A stretch of 64,000 nt of DNA. Origin: an uncultured Alphaproteobacteria bacterium (GTDB taxonomy: Bacteria > Pseudomonadota > Alphaproteobacteria > Rhodobacterales > Rhodobacteraceae). Below the pieces are notes generated by a model. The model was not told the origin of the DNA. It worked only from the letters and a program-made list of their open reading frames with translations, and did not search any database. Of the stretch, positions 1 to 9,552 are shown piece by piece. The translations under genes were made by a program, and so were the position numbers. Where the stretch lies: contig CACBBC010000004.1 of NCBI GenBank assembly GCA_902537415.1, positions 25,256 to 89,255 on the forward strand, given 5' to 3'. Numbering within the stretch: position 1 is the stretch's first letter; the number at the start of each line of letters is the position of its first letter.

Positions 1-1094
1 CCAGCAAATTATGTAAAAGGTTTTCTCTGAAAGATAGTGAGCGTAAGAAAATTTGCTGGTTAGTGAGAAATCATTTAATGATGTCTGATTTTGCTCAAAA
101 ACGCGATTTATCAGACCAAAAAACAATTATAGATTTTCAAGAGTATGTCACAGATAGAGAAACACTAGATCTACTATTTATACTCACTGTTTGTGATATA
201 AAAGGGGTATCTTCTGATGCATGGAACAATTGGAAAAAGTCTCTACTTGAGAGCCTTTACTTTCAAACACTTAAATTGGTTTCAAAAGATATCAAGGTTG
301 AAACAAGGTCAGAGCGAATAGATACAGCAAAGACAAAGCTTAAGGGATATCTCCAAGGGTTTAACAATGAAGATATCAAAAAGGAAACTTTGCGCCATTT
401 TGATGCTTATTGGCTAGTTTTAGATACGCCAACCCAAAAGCTTATAGCCGAAATGATCATAAGGCTTGAGCAAGATCCATTGCAGGTTGAACCAGCATAT
501 GACAACGAGCGTGATATAACAAAGATAATTTTTGTCATGGAAGACCATCCTGGCATTTTTTCAAGATTGGCAGGAGCACTAGCAATTGCCTCCGCTAATG
601 TTATTGATGCAAAAACATTTACAACAAAAGACGGAATAGCAATTTTCATTTTTTGGATACAAGACAATCTTGGAAAAAAATATGATGAAAGAAAAACTAA
701 AAAGTTGTTAGAAACAGTTAAGAAAACTCTTTCAGGTGAGATTATCACAAAATCAATTCTAGAGAAACAAGACAAAATAAAAGATCGTGAGAAGTACTTT
801 GAGGTTCCCACAAAGATTTCTTTTGATAACAAAGGGTCGCATAAACAAACTATGATTGAAGTTGATACACGAGATAGATTAGGCCTTCTATATAACATAA
901 CAAATACACTATTTCGGAACCAAATTACGATAAGGTCTGCGGTAATTGCTACATATGGAGAGCAAGCTGTAGACACTTTTTATGTAAATGATTTATTTGG
1001 CGAAAAAATTACATCCTCACAAAAGCTAGAGCAAGTTAGGAAGGAGCTTTTGTTTTATCTTGATAAACATTTTAAGAAGGCGCTAAAAAATTAA
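1..1094 (+). CDS. glnD: [Protein-PII] uridylyltransferase GlnD, C-terminal part (5' truncated by window edge)
   Basis: GlnD uridylylates and deuridylylates the PII proteins in response to glutamine and so sets nitrogen status. Only the C-terminal portion is present: the frame is open from base 3 with no stop, and reads LVRNHLMMSDFAQKRDL, the end of the HD (uridylyl-removing) domain. Two ACT domains follow: one begins near IIFVMEDHPGIFSRL and the second near MIEVDTRDRLGLLYNIT, as expected for the glutamine sensor. The GTG at 63 is internal, not the true start. The stop codon overlaps the murJ start by one base (TAATG), so the two are probably co-transcribed. Confidence 0.93.
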   Translation, partial: SKLCKRFSLKDSERKKICWLVRNHLMMSDFAQKRDLSDQKTIIDFQEYVTDRETLDLLFILTVCDIKGVSSDAWNNWKKSLLESLYFQTLKLVSKDIKVETRSERIDTAKTKLKGYLQGFNNEDIKKETLRHFDAYWLVLDTPTQKLIAEMIIRLEQDPLQVEPAYDNERDITKIIFVMEDHPGIFSRLAGALAIASANVIDAKTFTTKDGIAIFIFWIQDNLGKKYDERKTKKLLETVKKTLSGEIITKSILEKQDKIKDREKYFEVPTKISFDNKGSHKQTMIEVDTRDRLGLLYNITNTLFRNQITIRSAVIATYGEQAVDTFYVNDLFGEKITSSQKLEQVRKELLFYLDKHFKKALKN

Positions 1095-2641
1095 TGACAA
1101 AGAAATCCTCTCTTATTAATAACTTCTCAATTGTTGGTCTTTGGACACTCTTTAGCCGAATATTGGGATTTTTGCGCGATATTTTTCTAGCTCTTTTTCT
1201 TGGTTCAGGTCCAGTGGCTCAGGCTTTTTTACTCGCATTTACTGTTCCGAATATGCTTAGGCGAATATTTGCTGAGGGTTCATTTAATAAAGTGTTTATA
1301 CCGATTTTTATAGGTGTCAAAGGTAGAAAAAAAAACACAAACGAGCTGGTGACAATTGTGTTTTTTTCTCTTTTTATAATCCTAGGTTTGGTTTCAATAC
1401 TAGGAGTGATTTTTATGCCTGTTTTAATAAAAGCACTTGCGTTTGGTTTTTTATATGACGAAAGGTTCGAATTGGCAGTACTATATGGTAGGATAATGTT
1501 TCCGTACATTCTTCTCATCTCACTGGTACAATTATTCAATTCAGTGCTTAATGCTCTCAACCTATATCACATCAGTACCGCTACGCAGGGTGTTTTAAAC
1601 TTATTTCTTATTGGTTCATTAATTTTTTCTGCCCTTTACTCTGGTGATTTTGGTTATAATCTTTGCGTAGCTGTATTGGCTTCTGGCTTTGTCAACTTAG
1701 TAATGGTTTTCATAGCATGCAGGTTGAATGGAATTTCTCTTACTTCAGTAAATTTATCTGCCTTAAATCCGAATCTAAGTATCTCAAAAGAACTATTTTT
1801 GAAATCAATACCCATTAGTTTAGCAAGTGGCGTTTCACAAATAAATCTCGTAGTGGGAAGACAAATATCATCACTTTTTGATGGTGCTATGGTATGGCTT
1901 ATTTACGCTGATAGGCTTGCACAGCTTCCAATTGCGCTTATTGGGGTTGCTTTAAATGTTGTTACTCTACCAAAACTTAGTTCTCTCAAAAAAAGTGGTC
2001 GAAAAGTTGAGGGCAACTCATATCTAAACCGGTCTATGCAACTGTCCCTTATTTTTGCACTGCCTGCCTCTGTAGGTTTAATATCTTTGAATTCCGAGAT
2101 CATATTGTCTCTATTTCAAAGAGGCAATTTTTTAGTGAATGATGCTATTCAAACCAGTAAAGCTTTATCAATTTACGGCTTAAGTATTATACCAATAAGC
2201 TTACAAATGCTATTACTCAACTTTTATTTTGCAGAGAAAAATATCAGGATACCTTTTTATTACTCGCTGGCATCTGTTTTCTTAAACGTAAGTCTTGCTT
2301 ATACCCTACTAGATACATTCAAGTTTTTAGCGCCTCCAATAGCATACGCAATCACAAATTGGTTGGTGTTTATTTCATTAGTCTATCATACCTACAAATT
2401 TGGTTTTTATTTTAATAGTGCTTTTAAACGGGGCCTTCCAAGGATTGTCCTTAGCAGTTGTTTTATGCTCATTTTGTTAATATTGACGAAATCTTTTACA
2501 CTTCAGTATTTTTCTACACAAATCCTCACAATCCTATGGTTAAGTATGGTCATACCCCTATCAGGAATTTGTTATTTTGCATGCCTAAAGTTTTTGGGTA
2601 TATTGGATAAGAATTTTTGGGTCAATGACTTTAGTAAATAA
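1094..2641 (+). CDS. murJ: Lipid II flippase MurJ (MviN)
   Basis: Integral membrane flippase of the MOP superfamily that moves lipid II across the inner membrane for peptidoglycan synthesis. The 515-residue length and run of about 13-14 hydrophobic segments fit the family. The N-terminus shows the typical SRILGFLRDIFLA stretch, and NMLRRIFAEGSFNKVFIP is the conserved MurJ/MviN signature. It follows glnD with a one-base overlap and precedes trpS by 17 bases; glnD-murJ-trpS is a common alphaproteobacterial order. Confidence 0.95.
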   Translation: MTKKSSLINNFSIVGLWTLFSRILGFLRDIFLALFLGSGPVAQAFLLAFTVPNMLRRIFAEGSFNKVFIPIFIGVKGRKKNTNELVTIVFFSLFIILGLVSILGVIFMPVLIKALAFGFLYDERFELAVLYGRIMFPYILLISLVQLFNSVLNALNLYHISTATQGVLNLFLIGSLIFSALYSGDFGYNLCVAVLASGFVNLVMVFIACRLNGISLTSVNLSALNPNLSISKELFLKSIPISLASGVSQINLVVGRQISSLFDGAMVWLIYADRLAQLPIALIGVALNVVTLPKLSSLKKSGRKVEGNSYLNRSMQLSLIFALPASVGLISLNSEIILSLFQRGNFLVNDAIQTSKALSIYGLSIIPISLQMLLLNFYFAEKNIRIPFYYSLASVFLNVSLAYTLLDTFKFLAPPIAYAITNWLVFISLVYHTYKFGFYFNSAFKRGLPRIVLSSCFMLILLILTKSFTLQYFSTQILTILWLSMVIPLSGICYFACLKFLGILDKNFWVNDFSK

Positions 2642-2658
2642 TATAAGAGACGTTTTTG

Positions 2659-3666
2659 ATGGATAGTAAATTAGTTTTTTCTGGTGTGCAGCCCACTGGA
2701 AACCTCCACTTAGGAAATTATCTCGGAGCCGTTAAGCGATTTGTTGAGCTTCAAGATGCAGATGCCATGTGCATTTATTGCCTGGTAGATCTTCATGCAA
2801 TAACCAATTGGCAAGATCCGAAAGAATTACGCCAAAATACTATCGAGGTAACCGCCGCTTTTCTAGCCTGTGGTTTACGGCAAGAAAATTCAATTATATT
2901 CAACCAAAGTCAAGTCTCGACACATACAGAGCTAGCATGGATATTCAATTGTGTAGCAAGAATTGGGTGGCTGAATCGTATGACACAATTTAAAGAGAAG
3001 GCTGGGAAGAATAGAGAAAATGCTTCTCTTGGACTTTATTGTTACCCGACTCTAATGGCGGCGGACATTCTAGCCTATCACGCCACTCATGTACCGGTAG
3101 GTGAAGACCAAAAACAACATCTCGAATTAACTCGCGATATAGCTATGAAATTTAATAATGACTTCAAGACGCCAGGCTTTTTCCCAATACCGGAGCCAAT
3201 TATAGAAGGAACAGCCACAAGAATAATGTCTTTGAGAGATGGAACCAAGAAAATGTCTAAGTCAGAAGCGTCAGAGATGTCTCGCATAAACCTAACCGAT
3301 GATAGCGATTCGATTAGAAAAAAAATTCAAAAGGCAAAGACAGATCCCTTTGAAATACCGAGCGAAAAAGAGGAACTTGCGAACCGTCCAGAAGCAGAAA
3401 ATTTGCTCGGAATCTATGCAACTTTAGCGGATCAATCCATTGAAAAAACACTGGAGCAATTTTCAGGATTGGATTTTAAAAAATTGAAAGATGAGCTATC
3501 AGATATCCTTATTTCTGAACTTGATCCAATAAATAAGGAGATAAAAAAGCTCCTTAATGAAGAAACATATATTGTAGAAATTTTGCGAAAAGGATCTGAC
3601 AAAGCTAGTGATATTTCTCAACCAATATTACAAAAGACACGTGAGATAGTTGGATTCTTGAAATAA
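2659..3666 (+). CDS. trpS: Tryptophanyl-tRNA synthetase
   Basis: Class I aminoacyl-tRNA synthetase charging tRNA-Trp in the cytoplasm. The HIGH-type motif appears as [13 protein letters not shown] near residue 12 and the KMSKS loop as KKMSKS near residue 195. The 335-residue length is normal for bacterial TrpS. The ATG at 2659 is preferred to an in-frame TTG one codon earlier because it gives the usual N-terminus ([14 protein letters not shown]). It lies downstream of murJ and is probably in the same transcript. Confidence 0.96.
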   Translation: MDSKLVFSGVQPTGNLHLGNYLGAVKRFVELQDADAMCIYCLVDLHAITNWQDPKELRQNTIEVTAAFLACGLRQENSIIFNQSQVSTHTELAWIFNCVARIGWLNRMTQFKEKAGKNRENASLGLYCYPTLMAADILAYHATHVPVGEDQKQHLELTRDIAMKFNNDFKTPGFFPIPEPIIEGTATRIMSLRDGTKKMSKSEASEMSRINLTDDSDSIRKKIQKAKTDPFEIPSEKEELANRPEAENLLGIYATLADQSIEKTLEQFSGLDFKKLKDELSDILISELDPINKEIKKLLNEETYIVEILRKGSDKASDISQPILQKTREIVGFLK

Positions 3667-3726
3667 AAATATAAGATTTATTAGATTTTTAGGATACACT
3701 AGAGCATCGTTTTTATATGAGGAATT

Positions 3727-4185
3727 GTGAGAAAATTTTTAGTAATAATGGATAATAGTCCCGAGTTCTTAAATGCGCTTCACTATGCGGCCACCAGAGC
3801 CGCTAAAACTGGTGGTGGTGTCGAAGTACTAGCGATTATCACGCCTCAAGATCAAACGCACTGGCTTGGTGTTGCCGAAAAAATGAGAGAAGAAGCAAGG
3901 GAAACGATTGAAGAAAGCTTTCAGATTTATTCAAACTGGATGAAAGACGAGTTAAAGCTCGAGGCTGAATTAGTTATTCGAGAGGGAGAAAAAGCCACTG
4001 AGGTACTAAACCAAATCTCGGAAGACAAAGAAGTTGGGGTACTTGTTTTAGGGGCAAACAATTCGAGTGAAGGTCCTGGGCCATTAATAAGCCAATTAGT
4101 TTCACGAGATGGAGGCAACTTGCCTATACCTGTCACTATCGTGCCAGGTTCAATGACAAAGGAAAGAATTGAAGCTGTATCTTAG
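3727..4185 (+). CDS. Universal stress protein (UspA family)
   Basis: A 152-residue single-domain Usp-like protein with an alpha/beta Rossmann-type fold. The N-terminal strand (RKFLVIMDNSPEFLNAL) and C-terminal stretch (VLVLGANNSSEGPGPLISQL ending PVTIVPG) correspond to the ATP-binding G-x2-G-x9-G region, though the glycine pattern is loose. The start is GTG with a GAGG-like ribosome site about 6 bases upstream. It sits between trpS and an Nfu-type gene. Its specific role cannot be told from sequence. Confidence 0.88.
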   Translation: MRKFLVIMDNSPEFLNALHYAATRAAKTGGGVEVLAIITPQDQTHWLGVAEKMREEARETIEESFQIYSNWMKDELKLEAELVIREGEKATEVLNQISEDKEVGVLVLGANNSSEGPGPLISQLVSRDGGNLPIPVTIVPGSMTKERIEAVS

Positions 4186-4246
4186 CCTTGAAAAATGCTA
4201 CGATACTAACTATCTAAGTTTTAAAGAACAATACTGGAGAAAAGTT

Positions 4247-4804
4247 ATGTTTATCCAAACAGAAGAGACACCCAACCCGGCAACACTGAAGTTTTTACCT
4301 GGTCAGACCGTTTTAGGTACAGGAACCGCCAATTTTAGTGAGGGCGATAATACTGAAAGCTCACCTTTAGCAAAAAAACTGTTTGGCGTGGATGGTGTAG
4401 TTGGAGTTTTTCTGGGAAGCGACTTTATCACAATTACTAAGAAAGAAGATTTCTTATGGGAACATATAAAGCCAGCTCTACTGGGAACGATTATGGACTT
4501 CTTAAAGTCTGGTGAGGAAATATTAAACGAAGAGTCTGGAGACTCATTGCACAAAATTCATGATGGACCTGACAGCGAAATAGTAAAAAAAATAACAGAC
4601 CTATTAGATACTAGGGTTAGACCGGCTGTTGCCCAAGATGGTGGAGATATAACTTTTCAGAGTTTTGAGGAAGGAGTAGTATACTTGCATATGCAAGGGG
4701 CTTGCGCTGGATGTCCTTCATCAACTATGACATTAAAAATGGGTATTGAAAATCTACTTAAGCACTACATCCCTGAAGTGACTGAAGTTAGACCTGTAGC
4801 TTGA
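4247..4804 (+). CDS. nfuA: NfuA-type Fe-S cluster scaffold/carrier (NifU-like)
   Basis: A 185-residue Fe-S carrier with an N-terminal Nfu_N domain (FIQTEETPNPATLKFLPGQ) and a C-terminal NifU domain carrying the CxxC cluster motif in GACAGCPSSTMTLK. It is expected to hand [4Fe-4S] clusters to apo-enzymes. The ATG at 4247 is the family start; an in-frame ATG at 4169 would overlap the stress-protein gene and add an unrelated 26-residue leader. The usual alphaproteobacterial neighbours tsaB and rimI follow. Confidence 0.92.
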   Translation: MFIQTEETPNPATLKFLPGQTVLGTGTANFSEGDNTESSPLAKKLFGVDGVVGVFLGSDFITITKKEDFLWEHIKPALLGTIMDFLKSGEEILNEESGDSLHKIHDGPDSEIVKKITDLLDTRVRPAVAQDGGDITFQSFEEGVVYLHMQGACAGCPSSTMTLKMGIENLLKHYIPEVTEVRPVA

Positions 4805-4815
4805 TAAAAACGGTT

Positions 4816-5471
4816 ATGAACACGCTCGCTGTAGACCTTACCACCTCAGATATAAAAATGGGTCTCGATATTAATGGCGTATTTTCTGATTACAAAAATG
4901 TAGACCAACCAAATTTTGACAAAATTTTTTTTTTCTCTCAGACTTTCTAAAGGAAAATAAGACAGAAATACACGAGATTAACAGAATTGTGGTTTGTACT
5001 GGACCCGGAAATTTTAACGGGATTAGGGCATCGATATCTGCTATGAAGGGTATTTGTTGCTATTTACCTATTCAACTAATAGGTATAAATAAGTTTCAAG
5101 CGCTATCAAAAATATATAAGTCCGCTTTAATTTCTCTCAAATACAGAGGGAATAAAATATACTGGTGCATATTAAAAGATGAAGAGCTTATTTTTATGTC
5201 ATCTTCAGAAATAGAGGATATTAAAACCTTCGATGATCACTCTGATTTAGTAGTTGTTGGATATAAAGCAGAAGAAATAGCAACAAGTATTAAAGTAAAA
5301 AAATTTATCGAACAAAATGAGGTGTCTATTCTAGATTTACTTCATTTCTCAAGAAAAGTAGTAAGTTCCGGAAAGTTTTTACCAAAGCCTTTATACATAT
5401 CAACTGGTCAGTCTTTATTCGCCAAATATAAAGGACCAAAAATACTCGATAAACCATTAGATGTCAGCTAA
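4816..5471 (+). pseudogene. tsaB: tRNA threonylcarbamoyladenosine (t6A) biosynthesis protein TsaB, interrupted by a -1 frameshift at a T10 run
   Basis: TsaB is the non-catalytic partner of TsaD in t6A37 tRNA modification. Reading from the ATG at 4816 gives MNTLAVDLTTSDIKMGL and runs into a TAA at 4948-4950. The other frame is open from about 4920 through the TsaB hallmark GPGNFNGIRASIS and on to 5471. The frames meet at ten consecutive T's (4925-4934); one extra T would join them into about 218 residues, a normal TsaB length. TsaB is normally essential, so a sequencing/assembly error, or slippage that restores the frame, is likelier than true loss. The end overlaps rimI by 11 bases. Confidence 0.85.
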
Positions 5472-5877
5472 GGAATATTTTAATCTCTATAAGAAATGTG
5501 TAGAAAGTGAGTCAATTCAGTTTTCCTTGGAGGATTTCAAACGATTTCAGAAGTCTAGAAATATAAAGATCAAAAGGAGAAAAAATTGTATAGCTATACT
5601 AAGTCTCACTGATAGCGAAGTAGAGATATACTTTATTGGCGTTGCAGAAAGTCTCCGAGGAAGGGGATTAGGGAAAAAGTTCTTAAAGAATATCATAAAC
5701 TTCTCCAAATATTATGGAGCTGACTTTATAACTCTTGAAGTAGGAATTAATAACATCCCAGCAAAAAATATGTATCTCTCTTTTAATTTTATAGAGTGCG
5801 GCCTTCGAAAAAACTATTACAGAAATAGTTCAGGTAGTCGAGAAGATGCAATAATAATGAAGCTTAATTTAAATTAA
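5461..5877 (+). CDS. rimI: GNAT N-acetyltransferase, probable RimI (ribosomal protein S18 alanine N-acetyltransferase)
   Basis: A 138-residue GNAT protein. The acetyl-CoA pyrophosphate-binding motif A is VAESLRGRGLGKKFL (R/Q-G-x-G-G/A type) around residue 61-75, followed by LEVGINNIPAKNMYLSFNF, the RimI-like motif B region with Asn and Tyr. It overlaps tsaB by 11 bases; the tsaB-rimI pair is widespread. It converges on the ABC permease with a 4-base overlap of the 3' ends. Confidence 0.88.
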   Translation: MSAKEYFNLYKKCVESESIQFSLEDFKRFQKSRNIKIKRRKNCIAILSLTDSEVEIYFIGVAESLRGRGLGKKFLKNIINFSKYYGADFITLEVGINNIPAKNMYLSFNFIECGLRKNYYRNSSGSREDAIIMKLNLN

Positions 5878-6848
5878 CCTTCTTTGCTGTAGGGCACGCC
5901 TATGGCTCCTGGTGCCCTTGCTTTTCCGATAAAGCCTGCTAGCAAAACTACAGTGAGAACATATGGTAATGCCTGCATTACTTGCACTGGAACTTCTCCA
6001 ATCCATATTAACTCGACCCCCTCCAGCCTTACCCCTAATGCCTCTAAAAATCCGAATAAAAGGCACGCAAATAGAGTTGGAATTGGGTTCCATTTACCAA
6101 ATATCATTGCTGCTAAAGCGATATAACCTTTACCAGCAGACATCTCTCTTCCAAATCCCGCACCATGAGCAATTGATAAATAAGCTCCTGCAAGTCCGCA
6201 TAACATTCCAGCGATTAAAATAGATTGATATCGCATTTTTATTACCGAAATTCCAGCGGTATCAACTGCTTCAGGTTTCTCCCCCACAGCCCTTAGTCGA
6301 AGACCAAACCTAGTTTTAAAAATTACATAGTAAGTGAAAAAAACAGCTAAAACTGAAAGATAAACTAGAATATTATGGCCTGAAATTACTTCAACAAATA
6401 ATTCTCCAAAGACTGGAACAAAACTCAACTGATCCAGAAAAGGGAAATCAATAGGCATAAATCGTTGTTCTGATGCTAAAGGCGGCGTTTGACCACCTCT
6501 AGAAAATAGAGCTATCCCTAAAGTTATTGTCAAGCCTGATGCCAAAATATTTATAGCCAAACCACTTATAACTTGATCTCCCTTATTTGTAATACAGGCG
6601 AACCCATGGATTAAAGACGCACTACATGACACTAAAATAGCAGCAAATAATCCAAAAATTGGAGACCCTGTCAGGAATGTTGCTGTTGCAGCTACAAAAG
6701 CAGATAGCAGCATCTTACCCTCTAATCCAATATCTATGATACCGCTTCTCTCAGAAAAAATACCGGCCATCGCACAAAATATTAGTGGTGTCGCAATCCT
6801 AATAGTTGAGTCAAGTAAGGAGATTATAATTTGAAAACTTTCAAGCAT
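5874..6848 (-). CDS. BMP-family ABC importer, permease subunit 2 (NupQ-like)
   Basis: A 324-residue inner-membrane permease of the BPD_transp_2 family, with about 8-9 hydrophobic segments. Recognisable features are ERSGIIDIGLEGKMLLSAF near the N-terminus and AGAYLSIAHGAGFGREMSAGKGYIAL in the cytoplasmic coupling region. It is the last gene of a four-gene importer operon on the minus strand, and its start overlaps the preceding permease by 8 bases. Homologous systems import nucleosides; the substrate here is inferred only from family. Confidence 0.92.
   Translation of the reverse strand: MLESFQIIISLLDSTIRIATPLIFCAMAGIFSERSGIIDIGLEGKMLLSAFVAATATFLTGSPIFGLFAAILVSCSASLIHGFACITNKGDQVISGLAINILASGLTITLGIALFSRGGQTPPLASEQRFMPIDFPFLDQLSFVPVFGELFVEVISGHNILVYLSVLAVFFTYYVIFKTRFGLRLRAVGEKPEAVDTAGISVIKMRYQSILIAGMLCGLAGAYLSIAHGAGFGREMSAGKGYIALAAMIFGKWNPIPTLFACLLFGFLEALGVRLEGVELIWIGEVPVQVMQALPYVLTVVLLAGFIGKARAPGAIGVPYSKEG
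5891..5925 (+). terminator. Possible rho-independent terminator for the trpS-rimI strand
   Basis: A perfect 7-bp stem (AGGGCAC at 5891 with GTGCCCT at 5912, 14-base loop) is followed by TGCTTTT. It lies just beyond the rimI stop, inside the 3' coding end of the opposing permease gene. The T-tract is short, so support is modest. Confidence 0.3.
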
Positions 6849-7959
6849 TATTATAATTCCCGTAATACTTGATGTAAATTCTCTCCACCAAAGGGTTTAA
6901 CATATAAGCTAGCGCTCCAGAAAAAAGTATTATCAAACCTTGAATGAGCAAGACCATTTCCCTGGTTATCGACGAAAACTCGAAGTCTAATTCCGTTCCA
7001 CCTTGGTATAAAGCTCCAAATAAAAGACTAGCCAGAAATATACCAACAGGATGATTTCTTCCCATCAAGGCAACTGCTATACCAGTAAAACCATATCCCG
7101 CCGTAAAACCCAAAAGCAGTTTATTGTGAACTCCTAAAAGTTCATTAATTGCAACCAGACCAGCAAGACCCCCAGAAATAGCCATAACAATTATGATTGT
7201 AGATGATACTTTAATGCCAGCGTATATGGCTGCTGTTTCCGAATGACCAAGAGACCTCACTTCATAACCAAACTTCGTTCTCCACACTAAAAACCAAAAA
7301 CCAACCGAGACAGTTAAAGCGACTATAAAAGAGAGATTTAAGGGGGACATTGCCATTTCTAATCCCAGATATTTTGCCAATATATGTAATTGCACTAACC
7401 CCACACCTGATGCAAAGTCTCTTGTCTCGGGAGACATCTGTCCAGGTTCTATTATTACATTAACCAATAAATACACCATCAGTGCCGCTGCTATAAAGTT
7501 GAACATAATTGTTGTTATCACAATATGACTACCTCTCTTTGCCTGAAGATATCCTGGAATTATACCCCAAATTGCCCCAAAAATTACTGATCCCAAAATA
7601 GCTAATATTGTAACTAGGAAACCTACAACATGCTGGTCAAAAATCAAACATACTAGACCCACCCCAAGCCCACCAACATATGCCTGTCCTTCCCCACCGA
7701 TATTGAAGAGCCGAGCGTGGAATGCCAGAGCAACTGCTAGTCCAGTAAAAATAAAATTTGTTGTATAATAGAGCGTGTACCCTATAGCCCCTGGGTAATA
7801 GAAAGCACCTTTTATCATGACAAAGATTGCTCTAAACGGATTCTCTCCAATAAAGAAAATGAATAATCCAGACACACAAAAAGCCAAGAACAAATTCATC
7901 AGTGGTATCACGCCTACCGAGAGCCATTTAGGAATAATATTACTATCACTCATTCTCAC
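6841..7959 (-). CDS. BMP-family ABC importer, permease subunit 1 (NupP-like)
   Basis: A 372-residue permease paralogous to the next gene. FNIGGEGQAYVGGLG is the conserved motif of the first permease in this class, and GLAGLVAINELLGVHNKLLLG lies in the coupling-loop region. About 9-10 membrane spans are visible. It starts 3 bases after the ATPase stop and overlaps the second permease by 8 bases, so translational coupling is likely. Confidence 0.92.
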   Translation of the reverse strand: MRMSDSNIIPKWLSVGVIPLMNLFLAFCVSGLFIFFIGENPFRAIFVMIKGAFYYPGAIGYTLYYTTNFIFTGLAVALAFHARLFNIGGEGQAYVGGLGVGLVCLIFDQHVVGFLVTILAILGSVIFGAIWGIIPGYLQAKRGSHIVITTIMFNFIAAALMVYLLVNVIIEPGQMSPETRDFASGVGLVQLHILAKYLGLEMAMSPLNLSFIVALTVSVGFWFLVWRTKFGYEVRSLGHSETAAIYAGIKVSSTIIIVMAISGGLAGLVAINELLGVHNKLLLGFTAGYGFTGIAVALMGRNHPVGIFLASLLFGALYQGGTELDFEFSSITREMVLLIQGLIILFSGALAYMLNPLVERIYIKYYGNYNNA

Positions 7960-7962
7960 CTC

Positions 7963-9540
7963 TTAAACCTGTTCGAGACCTGACATCATTTTTCCAAGTT
8001 CTAACTCAGTTGCATTTGAGCTATTAGTTTCTCCAACGATAGTGCCCTGGTTCATCACTACGATTCTATCAGATAAAGACATGATTTCGTCCAGTTCAAC
8101 TGAAACAAGCAAGATAGCTGTACCTTTACTCTTTAACTTCATTAAATCTGCATATATTCTTTCAATTGCTCCTATATCAACTCCTCTAGTCGGTTGGCCA
8201 ACTAAAAGGATATTGGGATTGCTTTCTATCTCTCTTGCAAGTACCAACTTTTGCTGATTTCCACCAGATAACTTTCCTGAAGAAATTGAAGAGCTTCTAG
8301 GTCTTACATCAAAATTTTCAACGAGGTCATCCACAAAATTTAATATTTTCCTTTTATCCATCAAAAAGCCACTAGAATAATCCTCATTCCGGTGGTAACC
8401 CAATATGCTATTTTCATAATTATAAAAAGGTAATACCAAACCTCGTTTGTGCCTATCCTCAGGCACATGAGCAACGCCAAACTCTCTTGCTTTTTTTGAA
8501 TTCCAATCTTGAAATGGCAAAATTGTTTTATCATTAACAGTAATTTGCCCTCTCTGAAGGGTTTCTATACCCGAAAGAATATCTAAAAGTTCCGATTGTC
8601 CATTACCAGCTACTCCTGCAATTCCTAATATTTCTCCTTCCTTTAAATCGAATGAAATATTTTTAAGCACAAGGACACCATCTTTGCTTTCGTGGCTCAC
8701 GTTTTTTACTTCAAGAACTGGTTTCCCTACCTTTAAAATAGGCTTTTTAATCGATAACAGCACCTTTCTGCCGACCATATTTTCAGCCAATTCTTCAGGT
8801 GATGTTTTTTCTGTAGAAAAATCGGCGACAACCTTCCCCCCTCGCATCACTGATACCGTATCAGTAATACTCATGATCTCTTTAAGTTTATGTGTTATTA
8901 AAATTATGGTAACTCCTTGTTCCCTTAACGATCTGAGAATATCGAATAAACCAATAGTTTCTTGCGGCGTTAGAACACCCGTTGGTTCATCTAAAATTAG
9001 AATTTTAGCTCCTCTATTGAGAGCTTTTAGTATTTCTACCCGCTGCTGCATTCCGACCGGGGTATCTGAAATTATGGCTTCAAAGTCAACATCAAGACCA
9101 TAATTATTTGATAAACCTTTCAATCTATCAAGAACAACCTCCTCCCCACTTCTCAAAAGCATGCTTCCTTCATTACCAAGCATTGCATTTTCTAAAACAG
9201 TAAATGTTGGAACCAACATGAAATGCTGATGCACCATACCAATTCCTAGAGCTATTGATTTTTCTGGAGAGTTCACGTCAACTGCTTTACCATTTAAAAA
9301 AATCATCCCACTATCTGGCTTATACAAACCAAACAAAATGTTCATTAAAGTTGATTTTCCGGCACCATTCTCTCCAACAATTCCATGGATAGTACCTGTG
9401 CGGACTTTAAGGTTTACGTCACTGTTAGCTACAACATGACCAAATCTTTTAGTGATATTTTTAAGCTCAATTGCTGACTCAGTAGAGGGAGGCAATGAAG
9501 CGATTGCCTCATTGCCTCCCTTATTTTCACTATTTTTCAT
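7963..9540 (-). CDS. BMP-family ABC importer, duplicated ATP-binding subunit (NupO-like)
   Basis: A 525-residue tandem ABC ATPase. The first half has Walker A GENGAGKST and Walker B ILILDEPTGVLTPQE with signature-region TPVGMQQRVEILKAL. The second half has a degenerate Walker A (GVAGNGQSE), signature LSGGNQQKLVLAREI and NILLVGQPTRGVDIGA in place of a clean Walker B. This asymmetry is normal for the family. A polar N-terminal extension of about 20 residues precedes the first domain. Gene order is binding protein, ATPase, permease, permease. Confidence 0.94.
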   Translation of the reverse strand: MKNSENKGGNEAIASLPPSTESAIELKNITKRFGHVVANSDVNLKVRTGTIHGIVGENGAGKSTLMNILFGLYKPDSGMIFLNGKAVDVNSPEKSIALGIGMVHQHFMLVPTFTVLENAMLGNEGSMLLRSGEEVVLDRLKGLSNNYGLDVDFEAIISDTPVGMQQRVEILKALNRGAKILILDEPTGVLTPQETIGLFDILRSLREQGVTIILITHKLKEIMSITDTVSVMRGGKVVADFSTEKTSPEELAENMVGRKVLLSIKKPILKVGKPVLEVKNVSHESKDGVLVLKNISFDLKEGEILGIAGVAGNGQSELLDILSGIETLQRGQITVNDKTILPFQDWNSKKAREFGVAHVPEDRHKRGLVLPFYNYENSILGYHRNEDYSSGFLMDKRKILNFVDDLVENFDVRPRSSSISSGKLSGGNQQKLVLAREIESNPNILLVGQPTRGVDIGAIERIYADLMKLKSKGTAILLVSVELDEIMSLSDRIVVMNQGTIVGETNSSNATELELGKMMSGLEQV

Positions 9541-9552
9541 TAGAAGTTAATT

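Noticed and set aside
407..976. 189-codon minus-strand open frame inside glnD
   Set aside because: Antisense to a clear GlnD HD/ACT region, with no domain and no ribosome site.
4816..5471. tsaB read as two independent small genes
   Set aside because: The two frames together give one continuous TsaB fold and meet at a homopolymer, so a single-base shift is a better explanation.
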